Source: JARYMI01 sp037444845
Lineage (GTDB): Bacteria > Acidobacteriota > Aminicenantia > Aminicenantales > UBA8522
Direction: 5' to 3'
DNA: 16,988 nucleotides
Assembly: GCA_037444845.1 (NCBI GenBank)
Contig: JBBILQ010000057.1
Span: forward strand, 1 to 16,988
Below, piece after piece: positions 1 through 6,493 of this stretch. A program made the position numbers and the translations under genes. Position 1 is the first letter of the stretch; every line of letters begins with the position of its first letter. The notes under the pieces were generated by a model that was not told where the DNA came from, did no database searches, and saw nothing but the letters and a program-made list of their open reading frames with translations.

Positions 1-281
1 CTGGACGTTCTTTCACCCGGCGCAGCCGAAAACCAAATTCCTTCTATGATGATGTCCGGAGCCGGCTTCAGCCAACCGGAAAACAAAGCCATCAGCTTCA
101 TTCTTATAGCTGCCTTTACCGCCGGACGACCGGAATCTGGCAGACCGTCTGACTCGAGCCGGTCCCGGATATCCATATCGAGGATTACCGCGTCTTTCCC
201 GACGTTGACAACGGCGAGGCCAGGATCGTCGTCCACATGAACAGGCCGCCCGGCGAGGGCGAAGTAGCTCACTTCGAGTGA
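1..281 (+). pseudogene. GH2 glycosidase, N-terminal fragment (5' truncated by window, broken)
   Basis: The frame starting at base 3 encodes the sugar-binding region of a glycoside hydrolase family 2 protein. It shows QPTGKQ followed by the family hallmark TTGIWQTV and then LEPV. The Trp expected after TTGIWQTV is replaced by a TGA stop at 150-152. The frame stays coding-like after it (HIEDYRVFPDVDNGEARIVV) until a second TGA at 279-281, where homology moves to the frame that starts at 278. One missing G near 278 would restore a continuous Phe-Glu-Val-Ser reading across the junction. The two lesions therefore look like one point change (TGG to TGA) and one single-base deletion. TGA is a normal stop elsewhere in this window (for example at the end of the 3131 gene), so recoding is unlikely. 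The alternative is assembly or sequencing error. The 5' end lies upstream of the window. Confidence 0.75.
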
Positions 282-1363
282 GCGCGGCGGGAAAGGAAGA
301 ACATTCGAGCCGCAAGAAAGCGGGGGCGGCCGTCTCGTTCCTGGTGAAATTCAAGAAGCCGAGATTCTGGGATATCCGCCAGCCGCACCTCTACGACCTT
401 GACATCGTCTACTCTCATCAGGGAAAGGAAATCGACAAGGTCAAGGCGTATTTCGGCCTTCGCAAAGTGGAGGCGCGGGGGAAGAAAATCTATATCAACA
501 ACCGTCCGGTTTTCCTCCGCCTGGTCCTCGACCAGGGGTTCTATCCTGACGGAATCTACACAGCACCGACAGATGAAGCTCTGAAGCAGGATATCGAAAT
601 CTCCCTCGGCCTTGGTTTTGACGGAGCCCGGCTCCATCAGCGCGTCTTCGAACGGCGTTTTCTTTACTGGGCGGACAGGCTCGGCTACATCGTCTGGGGC
701 GAGTATGCGGATTGGGGACTGGACATTTCCCGGCCTGAGTCCTTTTTTATTTTCGCCCGGGAATGGGCCGAGGCTGTCGAAAGGGATTTAAACCACCCCT
801 CGCTCATCGGCTGGTGTCCGTTCAACGAAAAGTGGGGAGAGGAATTCCCGGGCCTGACCGAGGGCATCTACCGGCTGACCAAACGGCTCGACCCGACCCG
901 GCTCATCATCGACGCGTCGGGCGGGAATCACCGAGTCTCCCCGGATGTTTATGACTCCCACAATTACGAACAGGATATCGCCAGGTTCGAGTCGGCCTTT
1001 GACGGCCTGCTCAAGACGCCTCCAGACGTTTTTACGAGCGGCGAGCCGACCCGCAACGTTCCATACGCCGGCCAGCCTTATTTCGTCAGCGAGTACGGCG
1101 GAATCTGGTGGAATCCTGGCCAACAAGACGACAAAGCATGGGGGTATGGCGCCCGGCCAAAGAGCGAAGAAGAGTTTCTCGAACGCTACAAAAAGCTGAC
1201 CGAGGCGCTCCTCTTTAATCCCGCGGTCGCCGGGTTCTGTTACACCCAGCTCTATGATATCGAGCAGGAGGTCAACGGGCTGTACACCTTCGACCGGAAG
1301 CCGAAGTTTGACCCGGCTATCTTCTACCCAATCAACCAGCAGAAGGCTGCCATCGAACGGTAG
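278..1363 (+). CDS. GH2 glycosidase (beta-galactosidase-like), catalytic part, separated by frameshift
   Basis: This 361-codon reading frame carries the end of the immunoglobulin-like domain (about residues 1-60, ending DKVKAYFGLRKVE) and the complete TIM-barrel of a GH2 enzyme. Family signatures are the DQGFYPDGIYTAPTDEALKQDIE block at about 85-107, GARLHQRVFE, WADRLGYIVWGEY, and the acid/base Asn-Glu in PFNEKWG (Glu184). The nucleophile is in VSEYGG (Glu272). Family knowledge predicts hydrolysis of beta-galactosides or a related beta-glycoside; the substrate is not readable here. The apparent GTG start at 278 is not a real start: there is no ribosome site and the N-terminal domains are encoded upstream in another frame. 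The catalytic half is undamaged, so inactivation is recent or the break is an artefact. It converges with the membrane glycosyltransferase-like gene. Confidence 0.8.
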   Translation: MSAAGKEEHSSRKKAGAAVSFLVKFKKPRFWDIRQPHLYDLDIVYSHQGKEIDKVKAYFGLRKVEARGKKIYINNRPVFLRLVLDQGFYPDGIYTAPTDEALKQDIEISLGLGFDGARLHQRVFERRFLYWADRLGYIVWGEYADWGLDISRPESFFIFAREWAEAVERDLNHPSLIGWCPFNEKWGEEFPGLTEGIYRLTKRLDPTRLIIDASGGNHRVSPDVYDSHNYEQDIARFESAFDGLLKTPPDVFTSGEPTRNVPYAGQPYFVSEYGGIWWNPGQQDDKAWGYGARPKSEEEFLERYKKLTEALLFNPAVAGFCYTQLYDIEQEVNGLYTFDRKPKFDPAIFYPINQQKAAIER

Positions 1364-1389
1364 GCTGAGAACAAAACTTATGGCAGCTT
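1343..1389. repeat. Inverted repeat across the convergent 3' ends
   Basis: GCTGCCAT at 1346-1353 pairs perfectly with ATGGCAGC at 1380-1387, flanked by AA/TT around a one-base bulge, with a 26-base loop. It spans the stop codons of the GH2 gene (1361-1363) and the convergent membrane-protein gene (1378-1380). It could act as a bidirectional 3' hairpin, but the loop is long and neither side has a U-tract. An 8-bp match at this distance could also be chance. Confidence 0.3.
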
Positions 1390-2958
1390 GGGCCGTGTCG
1401 GGGCCGGGTGAGACAGGCCTGGGTACTTCATGAGATAAAGACGGTAGACCTCGCTGCCCGTGATGGCCCGGCTCGTGGCCATCAACTTAATGAGATGTCC
1501 TGGTTGTTCCAGCGCGGGGTCAAGATGAAAGTTGAGGAGGATGAGGCAATCCTTCCTTTCTTTCCGGGAGAACTGCTCGGCCCGTTGCAGGATAAGCTCG
1601 GGGCTGACGTCCTGAAACCTCCTCATGTCCCATTTCACGTACGACCCCAGACGTTCTCCGCGGACAAAATAGATTTTCCGGCCAAGATATCCAGAAACGG
1701 GAGTCATCAGGTAATCCATTTCACCCACGATGGGGAGGTCTCTGTATCCCCTTTGTTTGATGTACTGGGCGGTTGCTTTTGCCTGGGAGAATGGATGAAC
1801 GATGTCCATCCCGACGGCAAATACTCCTCCCACGGCCTGGACGGCAAAGATTAAAGTGAGCACAACGGAAAGGGCTGGTATGCCTGCTGGCCTGCGCTCC
1901 GTGCCCGCTGAGCTTGTCTTTGTCGGGTCGAGCGAGCCTCTAGCAAGCCATATGGCGGCGATGAAAGCAAGAAACAGGTGTCCCTGATGCCGGACAAAAC
2001 CGACCGAGGCAATATAGAGCCAAGCCAGAGTCCCGCTGGTGCTGAGGAGGAAAAAGACCAGGGCGGACCGGCGTCTCCAGATCACAGACACTGCGAAAAT
2101 GAGGACGAGAAGCGCCAGGAGGGCATTGACCACCAAAATCGAAGGCCCATTGCCCAGGATGTGGGTGTTCCAGAAATGAAAGGCTGGTCTCGGCACTTGC
2201 ATGTAGGTATTGGGCACGATCCACAAGACTTTGCTGGCCAGGCCGGCGTTAAACGAAGTGTGCAGCCTTGACACTTGGTCCCAGGAGCTGTAAGGAATTG
2301 GCCTCAGGCACCAGGCGCCAACGGCTACACCGAGACCGATAAGCATCAGGGCGACAAAAGCCGTCCATTGTCTTCTGAGTGATTTTTCTGTTAGGACGTC
2401 CGCTATCACGGCTCCGCTTGCGGCTATGGCGAATATCAATCCGTAAATGCTCGTGTTGGCCAGGACAAACAGGCATATTGCCCATGCAAGGGGAACCTTT
2501 CGCTTCCCGGCATAGAAAAAGCAAAAAAGGAAAAGCGACAGTATGCCTAAAGCATAATTCCGGCTGATGACGTTATACTCGAAAAACAGGTAATAGCCAA
2601 AAATCAGTAAAGACCTCTGAACCGGGCTGAACGGGGCGAGCCGGAGCACAAGCCAGGCAGAAAGCGCCGCTAACCCGACGTGGAAGAGCTGCATGGCCAG
2701 AGGGGAGCCGGTCAACCGGCTGAGCAGAAAAAGCACAACATACCAGGCCAACGGGTGTTTATCGTAGCGGACAGCCCGGCCGAGTTCAGCAAAGGACGCC
2801 TGTTCTTTGGCCAGAAGCCATGCTTGGAGTTCGTCCCGCCACATTTCGTGGCGCAGCGCCGCCACCAGGCTGAGGAGAATGAACAGCGCCATAAAGAGAA
2901 GTGTCGTGCGCTTGGATAAAGACGTCGTACGAATAGGCTGCGTGCTGATGTGACGCAC
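1378..2958 (-). CDS. GT-C-like polytopic membrane protein, probable glycosyltransferase
   Basis: A 526-residue protein, mostly hydrophobic, with about ten or more likely membrane spans. After the first span, the presumed periplasmic loop reads EMWRDELQAWLL (Asp42-Glu43) followed by RYDKHPLAWY (65-73). An acidic pair right after the first helix, then an HPP/HP-type loop, is the layout of GT-C enzymes (PMT/ArnT/GT39-like), which use lipid-linked sugars. A soluble C-terminal tail of about 130 residues follows (from about MDIVHPFSQAK). The assignment to an exact family is inference. The start is uncertain: the GTG at 2956-2958 overlaps the strong Shine-Dalgarno AGGAGG (2958-2963), whereas an ATC codon at 2947-2949 sits 8 bases from it. 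The next ATG is at residue 23 and has no ribosome site. Confidence 0.7.
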   Translation of the reverse strand: MRHISTQPIRTTSLSKRTTLLFMALFILLSLVAALRHEMWRDELQAWLLAKEQASFAELGRAVRYDKHPLAWYVVLFLLSRLTGSPLAMQLFHVGLAALSAWLVLRLAPFSPVQRSLLIFGYYLFFEYNVISRNYALGILSLFLFCFFYAGKRKVPLAWAICLFVLANTSIYGLIFAIAASGAVIADVLTEKSLRRQWTAFVALMLIGLGVAVGAWCLRPIPYSSWDQVSRLHTSFNAGLASKVLWIVPNTYMQVPRPAFHFWNTHILGNGPSILVVNALLALLVLIFAVSVIWRRRSALVFFLLSTSGTLAWLYIASVGFVRHQGHLFLAFIAAIWLARGSLDPTKTSSAGTERRPAGIPALSVVLTLIFAVQAVGGVFAVGMDIVHPFSQAKATAQYIKQRGYRDLPIVGEMDYLMTPVSGYLGRKIYFVRGERLGSYVKWDMRRFQDVSPELILQRAEQFSRKERKDCLILLNFHLDPALEQPGHLIKLMATSRAITGSEVYRLYLMKYPGLSHPAPTRPKLP

Positions 2959-3017
2959 CTCCTCGCGGAGTCTATGATCGATTTTCAGTTGGAGACAATT
3001 TCACGTTAAGCACGTGC

Positions 3018-3060
3018 ACTCGAGGATTATACGAGTATTGATTATCGCAAGCAATACGCG
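3018..3060. promoter_or_regulatory. Two overlapping inverted repeats over the minus-strand promoter (candidate operator)
   Basis: ACTCG (3018-3022) and CGAGT (3032-3036) flank the minus-strand -10 box. CGAGTATTG (3032-3040) and CAATACGCG (3052-3060) form a second inverted repeat matching in 8 of 9 positions with an 11-base gap, and its right arm covers the -35 box. Dyads placed on both promoter hexamers suggest a repressor site for the 2958 gene. No regulator gene is adjacent, so the binding protein is unknown. Confidence 0.35.
3026..3054 (-). promoter_or_regulatory. Sigma-70-like promoter for the 2958-1378 membrane protein gene
   Basis: Read on the minus strand: TTGCTT (3054-3049), a 17-base spacer, then a perfect TATAAT (3031-3026). 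The predicted start near 3019 gives a leader of about 60-70 bases carrying the AGGAGG ribosome site. Confidence 0.5.
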
Positions 3061-3093
3061 CGCCTCGTCGTGCCGGATGAGCGAGCCCAGGAG

Positions 3094-3122
3094 TCGACAG
3101 ATGCCGGGAGTTTTGCTATAAT
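3094..3122 (+). promoter_or_regulatory. Strong extended -10 promoter for the 3131 operon
   Basis: TCGACA (3094-3099, 5 of 6 to TTGACA), a 17-base spacer, and a perfect TATAAT (3117-3122) preceded by the extended -10 TG at 3114-3115. Transcription should begin at about 3129-3131, at the start codon of the next gene, implying a leaderless mRNA. Confidence 0.7.
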
Positions 3123-3130
3123 GAAAAAGG

Positions 3131-4051
3131 ATGCACGGCCGTTGTAAGAGATTTGCTCTCCTTATCTTCTTAATTTTGGGGGGAGCCGCGGGTTATTCTA
3201 TGTTGAAAAGCCAGGATAAAACAGGCGACATGGGGCGATTTCTGCCCCAGGAAGTTGAGGGCTGGCAGGCCAGCGGCAATGACGAAACATACGACGAGGT
3301 GTCTATCTTTGAGTACATCGACGGCGCCGGCGAAGTCTACCGGGCGTACAATTTCCGGAAGCTCTTCGTGCGCCGGTTTGAAAGAGAAGGGAGGGCAGGC
3401 ATTGTTGTTGATTTCTTCGACATGGGCCGAGCCGCGGACGCTTTCGGCGTGTTCACCCACGACCTTGAAGGCGAGCGGCCGGACATCGGCCAGGCTGCGA
3501 CCTACAAGGACGGTTTGCTCTCGTTCTGGAAAGGGCGCTATTTTGTGTCCGTTTATGCCGAAACAGAAACGGAGGAAATAAGAGACGCCGTGCTCCGCCT
3601 CGGCCAGAAGATCGCTTCAGCCATCGAGGAAGAAGGGGAAAAGCCGGACATCCTCGACCTTGTCCCTTCGGCGTTCCCTCAGACAAGAGCGCGCTATTTC
3701 CATAACCATCTCATCCTGAACTATCATTTTTTTGTCGCCTCTGGAAACATCCTTCATCTCGGCCAGGATACGGAAGCGGTCCTCGCGCCATCCGGCCTGG
3801 AAGGGGGCCGCGCTCATCTCTTGATTGTCCGCTATCCTTCAGCCGACAAAGCAGCGCAGGCTCATAAAAGCTTCATCCGGTCCTACATGCCCGACGCCCT
3901 CAAGACGGGATTCGTCAAGACAGAGGACGAAACCTGGACGGCCATCAAATCTAAAAAAAGCTATAATATTCTTGTTTTCCACGCCGCCTCCGAGGATCAG
4001 GCGGCTTGCATCCTAACAGAAGTGGAAAAGAAAATTGATGCACTCCAATGA
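3131..4051 (+). CDS. DUF6599-like membrane-anchored protein
   Basis: A 306-residue protein of unknown function. Residues 1-24 are a basic start (HGRCKR) followed by a hydrophobic stretch, reading as an uncleaved signal anchor or signal peptide, so the rest should lie outside the cytoplasm. The body holds FEYIDGAGEVYRAYNF (about 57-72), a block with VDFFDMGRAADAFGVF, and YKDGLLSFWKGRYFVSVY. I recall this pattern from proteins grouped as DUF6599; that is memory, not a search. The start ATG at 3131 has AAAAAGG immediately before it with no spacing and lies 8 bases after a -10 box, so leaderless translation is likely. It leads an operon: the DUF362 gene follows after 12 bases and the zinc ribbon after 10 more. 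No catalytic residues can be named. Confidence 0.75.
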   Translation: MHGRCKRFALLIFLILGGAAGYSMLKSQDKTGDMGRFLPQEVEGWQASGNDETYDEVSIFEYIDGAGEVYRAYNFRKLFVRRFEREGRAGIVVDFFDMGRAADAFGVFTHDLEGERPDIGQAATYKDGLLSFWKGRYFVSVYAETETEEIRDAVLRLGQKIASAIEEEGEKPDILDLVPSAFPQTRARYFHNHLILNYHFFVASGNILHLGQDTEAVLAPSGLEGGRAHLLIVRYPSADKAAQAHKSFIRSYMPDALKTGFVKTEDETWTAIKSKKSYNILVFHAASEDQAACILTEVEKKIDALQ

Positions 4052-4063
4052 GGAGGAATCGCC

Positions 4064-4957
4064 ATGGCTGATAAGCTCATCACGCGCCGGGATTTCCTGA
4101 GGATCGCGGCGGTTACGCCTTTTATCGGCGCCATGACAACCAGTTTGAAGGGAGAAGTCCGACCGGCTTCTTCCTCGAAGGCCCGCGTCGTCCTGGTCAG
4201 GGATAAAGAAGCGATCGACTCTGCCGGAAGACATAACCCCCTGGTCATTCAGAAAATGCTCGATGATGCGATCACCGCTTTTTTTGATGTGAAGGATCCC
4301 GTCGAAGCATGGCAGAGGATTGTTCATCCGTCGGATACTGTCGGCATCAAGTCCAATGTCTGGCACTACATCCCAACAGGAGATGCTGTCGAGAAAGCCC
4401 TCAAACGGCGGGTGATGGATTGCGGGGTTCCGGAACAGAAGATTGGCATCGACGACCGCGGCGTTCTGAGGAATCCCATCTTTAAAAACGCCACGGTCCT
4501 CATCAACGCCCGGCCAGCCCGAACGCATCACTGGTCGGGAATAGGGGGCTGCATCAAGAACGTGATCATGTTCGTCCCCAACCCGGCCGCTTACCACGGA
4601 GATTCCTGCGCCGACCTGGCCAAGATATGGAGCCTGCCTCTGATTAAAGATAAAGTCAAGTTGAACGTCCTGCTCCTGCTGACCCCGCTTTTTCACGGGA
4701 TCGGACCTCATCATTACAGCGAGCGGTATGTCTGGCCTTACAGGGGGATTCTCGTCGGCGAGGATCCTGTGGCTGTGGATGCCGTAGGCGTGCGCGTCCT
4801 GCAGGCGAAACGACGCCAGAACTTCGGCGAAGAGAAACCCTTGCAGCCGCCAGCTCACCATATTATCCTGGCCGACACAAGGCACCGTCTCGGGGTAAGC
4901 GACCCCGACCGGATCGATCTCGTCAAGCTGGGTTGGAAGGAGGACATTCTCATATAG
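4064..4957 (+). CDS. Tat-exported DUF362 family protein
   Basis: A 297-residue protein. The N-terminus has a twin-arginine signal, TRRDFLR (Arg8-Arg9), followed by a hydrophobic stretch to about residue 28, predicting folded export by the Tat system. The body matches the DUF362 layout: DTVGIKSNVW near residue 90, the conserved RTHHWSGIGGCIKNV block (about 154-168), and GILVGEDPVAVDAVG near 230. Some DUF362 proteins carry ferredoxin-type clusters; this one has only three isolated cysteines and no CxxC, so no iron-sulfur cluster is expected. His-rich segments (THHW; HGIGPHHYSERY) could bind a metal. The ATG has a strong ribosome site (GAGGAGG, 7 bases upstream). Tight spacing with both neighbours implies co-transcription. 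The biochemical role is unknown. Confidence 0.85.
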   Translation: MADKLITRRDFLRIAAVTPFIGAMTTSLKGEVRPASSSKARVVLVRDKEAIDSAGRHNPLVIQKMLDDAITAFFDVKDPVEAWQRIVHPSDTVGIKSNVWHYIPTGDAVEKALKRRVMDCGVPEQKIGIDDRGVLRNPIFKNATVLINARPARTHHWSGIGGCIKNVIMFVPNPAAYHGDSCADLAKIWSLPLIKDKVKLNVLLLLTPLFHGIGPHHYSERYVWPYRGILVGEDPVAVDAVGVRVLQAKRRQNFGEEKPLQPPAHHIILADTRHRLGVSDPDRIDLVKLGWKEDILI

Positions 4958-4967
4958 GAGGTTCGGT

Positions 4968-5330
4968 TTGCCTATCTACGAATTCCGGTGCCGGGACTGC
5001 GGAAAAAAATCGGCCTTCCTGACTCTCTCTGTGTCATCCTCGTTTGACCCGAAATGCAAGAAGTGTGGCAGCGGGAACCTGGGTAAACTTGTCTCCCGCG
5101 TGGCCGTTTCACGGTCCGAGGAAAGCAGGCTCGAAAGCCTTGCCGATCCTTCGAAGCTCGCCGGACTGGACGAGAACGACCCCAAGAGCCTGGCCCGCTG
5201 GATGAAGAGAATGGGCAAAGAAATGGGGGAAGATATGGGAGAAGACTTCGATCAGTCTGTTGATGAGGCCATGGAGGAGGCGGAAAAAGGGGAGGGCGAG
5301 TCCGGCAGCCCCGGTGACGAAGACATTTAG
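4968..5330 (+). CDS. FmdB-type zinc ribbon protein
   Basis: A 120-residue protein starting at TTG (4968) with a good AGGAGG ribosome site. It begins PIYEFRC and holds two cysteine pairs, Cys8-x2-Cys11 and Cys30-x2-Cys33, typical of the small FmdB zinc ribbon domain. The rest (about 45-120) is strongly acidic and low in complexity, with repeated Met-Gly-Glu and Glu-Glu runs, and is probably disordered. FmdB is named as a putative regulator of formamidase genes in methylotrophs, but most family members have no known function. It has no signal peptide, so it is cytoplasmic, unlike the two proteins before it in the operon. The acidic tail is longer than in the minimal family form of about 60-80 residues. 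Confidence 0.8.
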   Translation: MPIYEFRCRDCGKKSAFLTLSVSSSFDPKCKKCGSGNLGKLVSRVAVSRSEESRLESLADPSKLAGLDENDPKSLARWMKRMGKEMGEDMGEDFDQSVDEAMEEAEKGEGESGSPGDEDI

Positions 5331-5346
5331 CCTCGTTCTGCCGGGG
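5309..5346. terminator. Hairpin at the convergent junction of the zinc-ribbon and oxoamine-synthase genes
   Basis: CCCCGG (5309-5314) pairs with CCGGGG (5341-5346), and inside it ACGA (5317-5320) pairs with TCGT (5333-5336), leaving a 12-base loop. It covers the stop of the zinc ribbon gene (5328-5330) and ends just short of the stop of the opposing gene. The GC-rich stem and convergent position fit a bidirectional terminator, although no U-tract follows. Confidence 0.4.
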
Positions 5347-5349
5347 TCG

Positions 5350-6468
5350 TCAGAGGAGTTGTGCCAGCTCTTCGACGAGCCGATGGATTTGCGCGGCCGT
5401 GTGGGTGGAAAAAATGCTCACCCTCAAGACGCCCTTGGCCGGGGCACCTGCGTACTTGAGATAAGCGATAGCGATTCCGCGTTTCATCAGCTCTCGCTGA
5501 ATCATAACCATCTTCTTTTCCGAACCAAGGCTCCAGGCGATGATAGGAACAGGTGTGTCTTCTGCTGGTATTCCCAGCGATTTCATCCGTGCTTTGGCCA
5601 GAACCACGTTTTGGCGCAGTTTTGCTCTCATTTCCGGATGGAGCCGGAGGATTTCGACACCCTTGGCCGTGGCGGCAGCAAGCGGCGTCGGGATGGGTGT
5701 CGAGCCGATAAAAGTCCCGGTCTTGGACTTAACACTTCTGATCAGGTCTTTTTGGCCGACGATAAAACCGCCGTGTCCGCCGAAGGCTTTGCTAAGGGTT
5801 CCGGCAAGATGATAATTCGCTGACCTCAACCCATGATACTCATACGTGCCGCGGCCGTTGGTGCCGAGCACGCCGACACCGTGGGCATCATCTAAGCCGA
5901 TGAGGCCATTATAGGGCTCCAAGACTCGAACATAATCAGGAAGGGGAGCTATCCGTCCGAAGGTGGGAAAGATTCCGTCACTCAGGAGGAGAGGCCGCTC
6001 GCCCGGCCTGAGCTTTTTTCTTATCATCCTTTTCAGGTCTTCCGGGTCACGATGCTTGAAGGCGAAAACAGGCTTACCCGTCGCTGCCGCAGCGTCGCGG
6101 ACGCAGAAATGCGCCGCCTCATCCACGAAGAGGGCCTCATACCGGCCAGCTAAAGCTTGAGCCAAAACTAGGCAGCTCAGGTAGCCTGAAGCGAAAGTCA
6201 CGGCTTCCTCTTGGCCGAAAAACTCCCGCAGCTTACGCTCTAGGTCAAGAAGAACCGGGTTGTTGCCGAAACCAGACCGGGACGTTGCGCTGTGGGTGCC
6301 GTGCTTCTGAAAAGCTCTGACGCCAGATTGAACGACCGCAGGATGGCTATGCAGCCCGAAGTAACCCGTTCCGCCGAAATAAAGGTAGCGTTTTCCGTCG
6401 ATGACGGTTTCTGGCCCCGGGGGGCTTCCCATCCCTTTTTTTGTTTTGCTCTTGCTCCAGGCGTGCAT
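5350..6468 (-). CDS. Alpha-oxoamine synthase (BioF/KBL-like PLP enzyme)
   Basis: A fold-type I PLP enzyme of about 372 residues in the family of 8-amino-7-oxononanoate synthase and 2-amino-3-ketobutyrate CoA ligase, which condense an amino acid with an acyl thioester and release CO2. Visible motifs: GTHSATSRSGFGNN near the N-terminus, DEAAHF (cofactor-stacking His, about residue 120), DDAHGVGVLG (PLP Asp/His, about 194-196), and the Schiff-base lysine in TLSKAFGGHGG (about Lys227). I chose the ATG at 6468; a GTG at 6492 lies directly after the epimerase stop and may be used by coupling. Substrates cannot be read. No biotin or threonine-catabolism genes are nearby, and the partners are yggS and a dipeptide epimerase, so a biotin or Kbl role is not supported by context. 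Confidence 0.8.
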   Translation of the reverse strand: MHAWSKSKTKKGMGSPPGPETVIDGKRYLYFGGTGYFGLHSHPAVVQSGVRAFQKHGTHSATSRSGFGNNPVLLDLERKLREFFGQEEAVTFASGYLSCLVLAQALAGRYEALFVDEAAHFCVRDAAAATGKPVFAFKHRDPEDLKRMIRKKLRPGERPLLLSDGIFPTFGRIAPLPDYVRVLEPYNGLIGLDDAHGVGVLGTNGRGTYEYHGLRSANYHLAGTLSKAFGGHGGFIVGQKDLIRSVKSKTGTFIGSTPIPTPLAAATAKGVEILRLHPEMRAKLRQNVVLAKARMKSLGIPAEDTPVPIIAWSLGSEKKMVMIQRELMKRGIAIAYLKYAGAPAKGVLRVSIFSTHTAAQIHRLVEELAQLL

Positions 6469-6493
6469 GTCGTTTTCCCCGTCTTCTTTCACC

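Noticed and set aside
150..281. TGA codons in the GH2 gene read as recoded Trp or selenocysteine
   Set aside because: TGA ends other genes in the window normally, the second TGA coincides with a frameshift rather than a conserved Trp, and no SECIS-like hairpin was apparent.
5260..5823. 187-codon plus-strand frame across the zinc ribbon end and the oxoamine synthase
   Set aside because: It runs antisense through conserved PLP-enzyme sequence and across the convergent junction; not protein-like.
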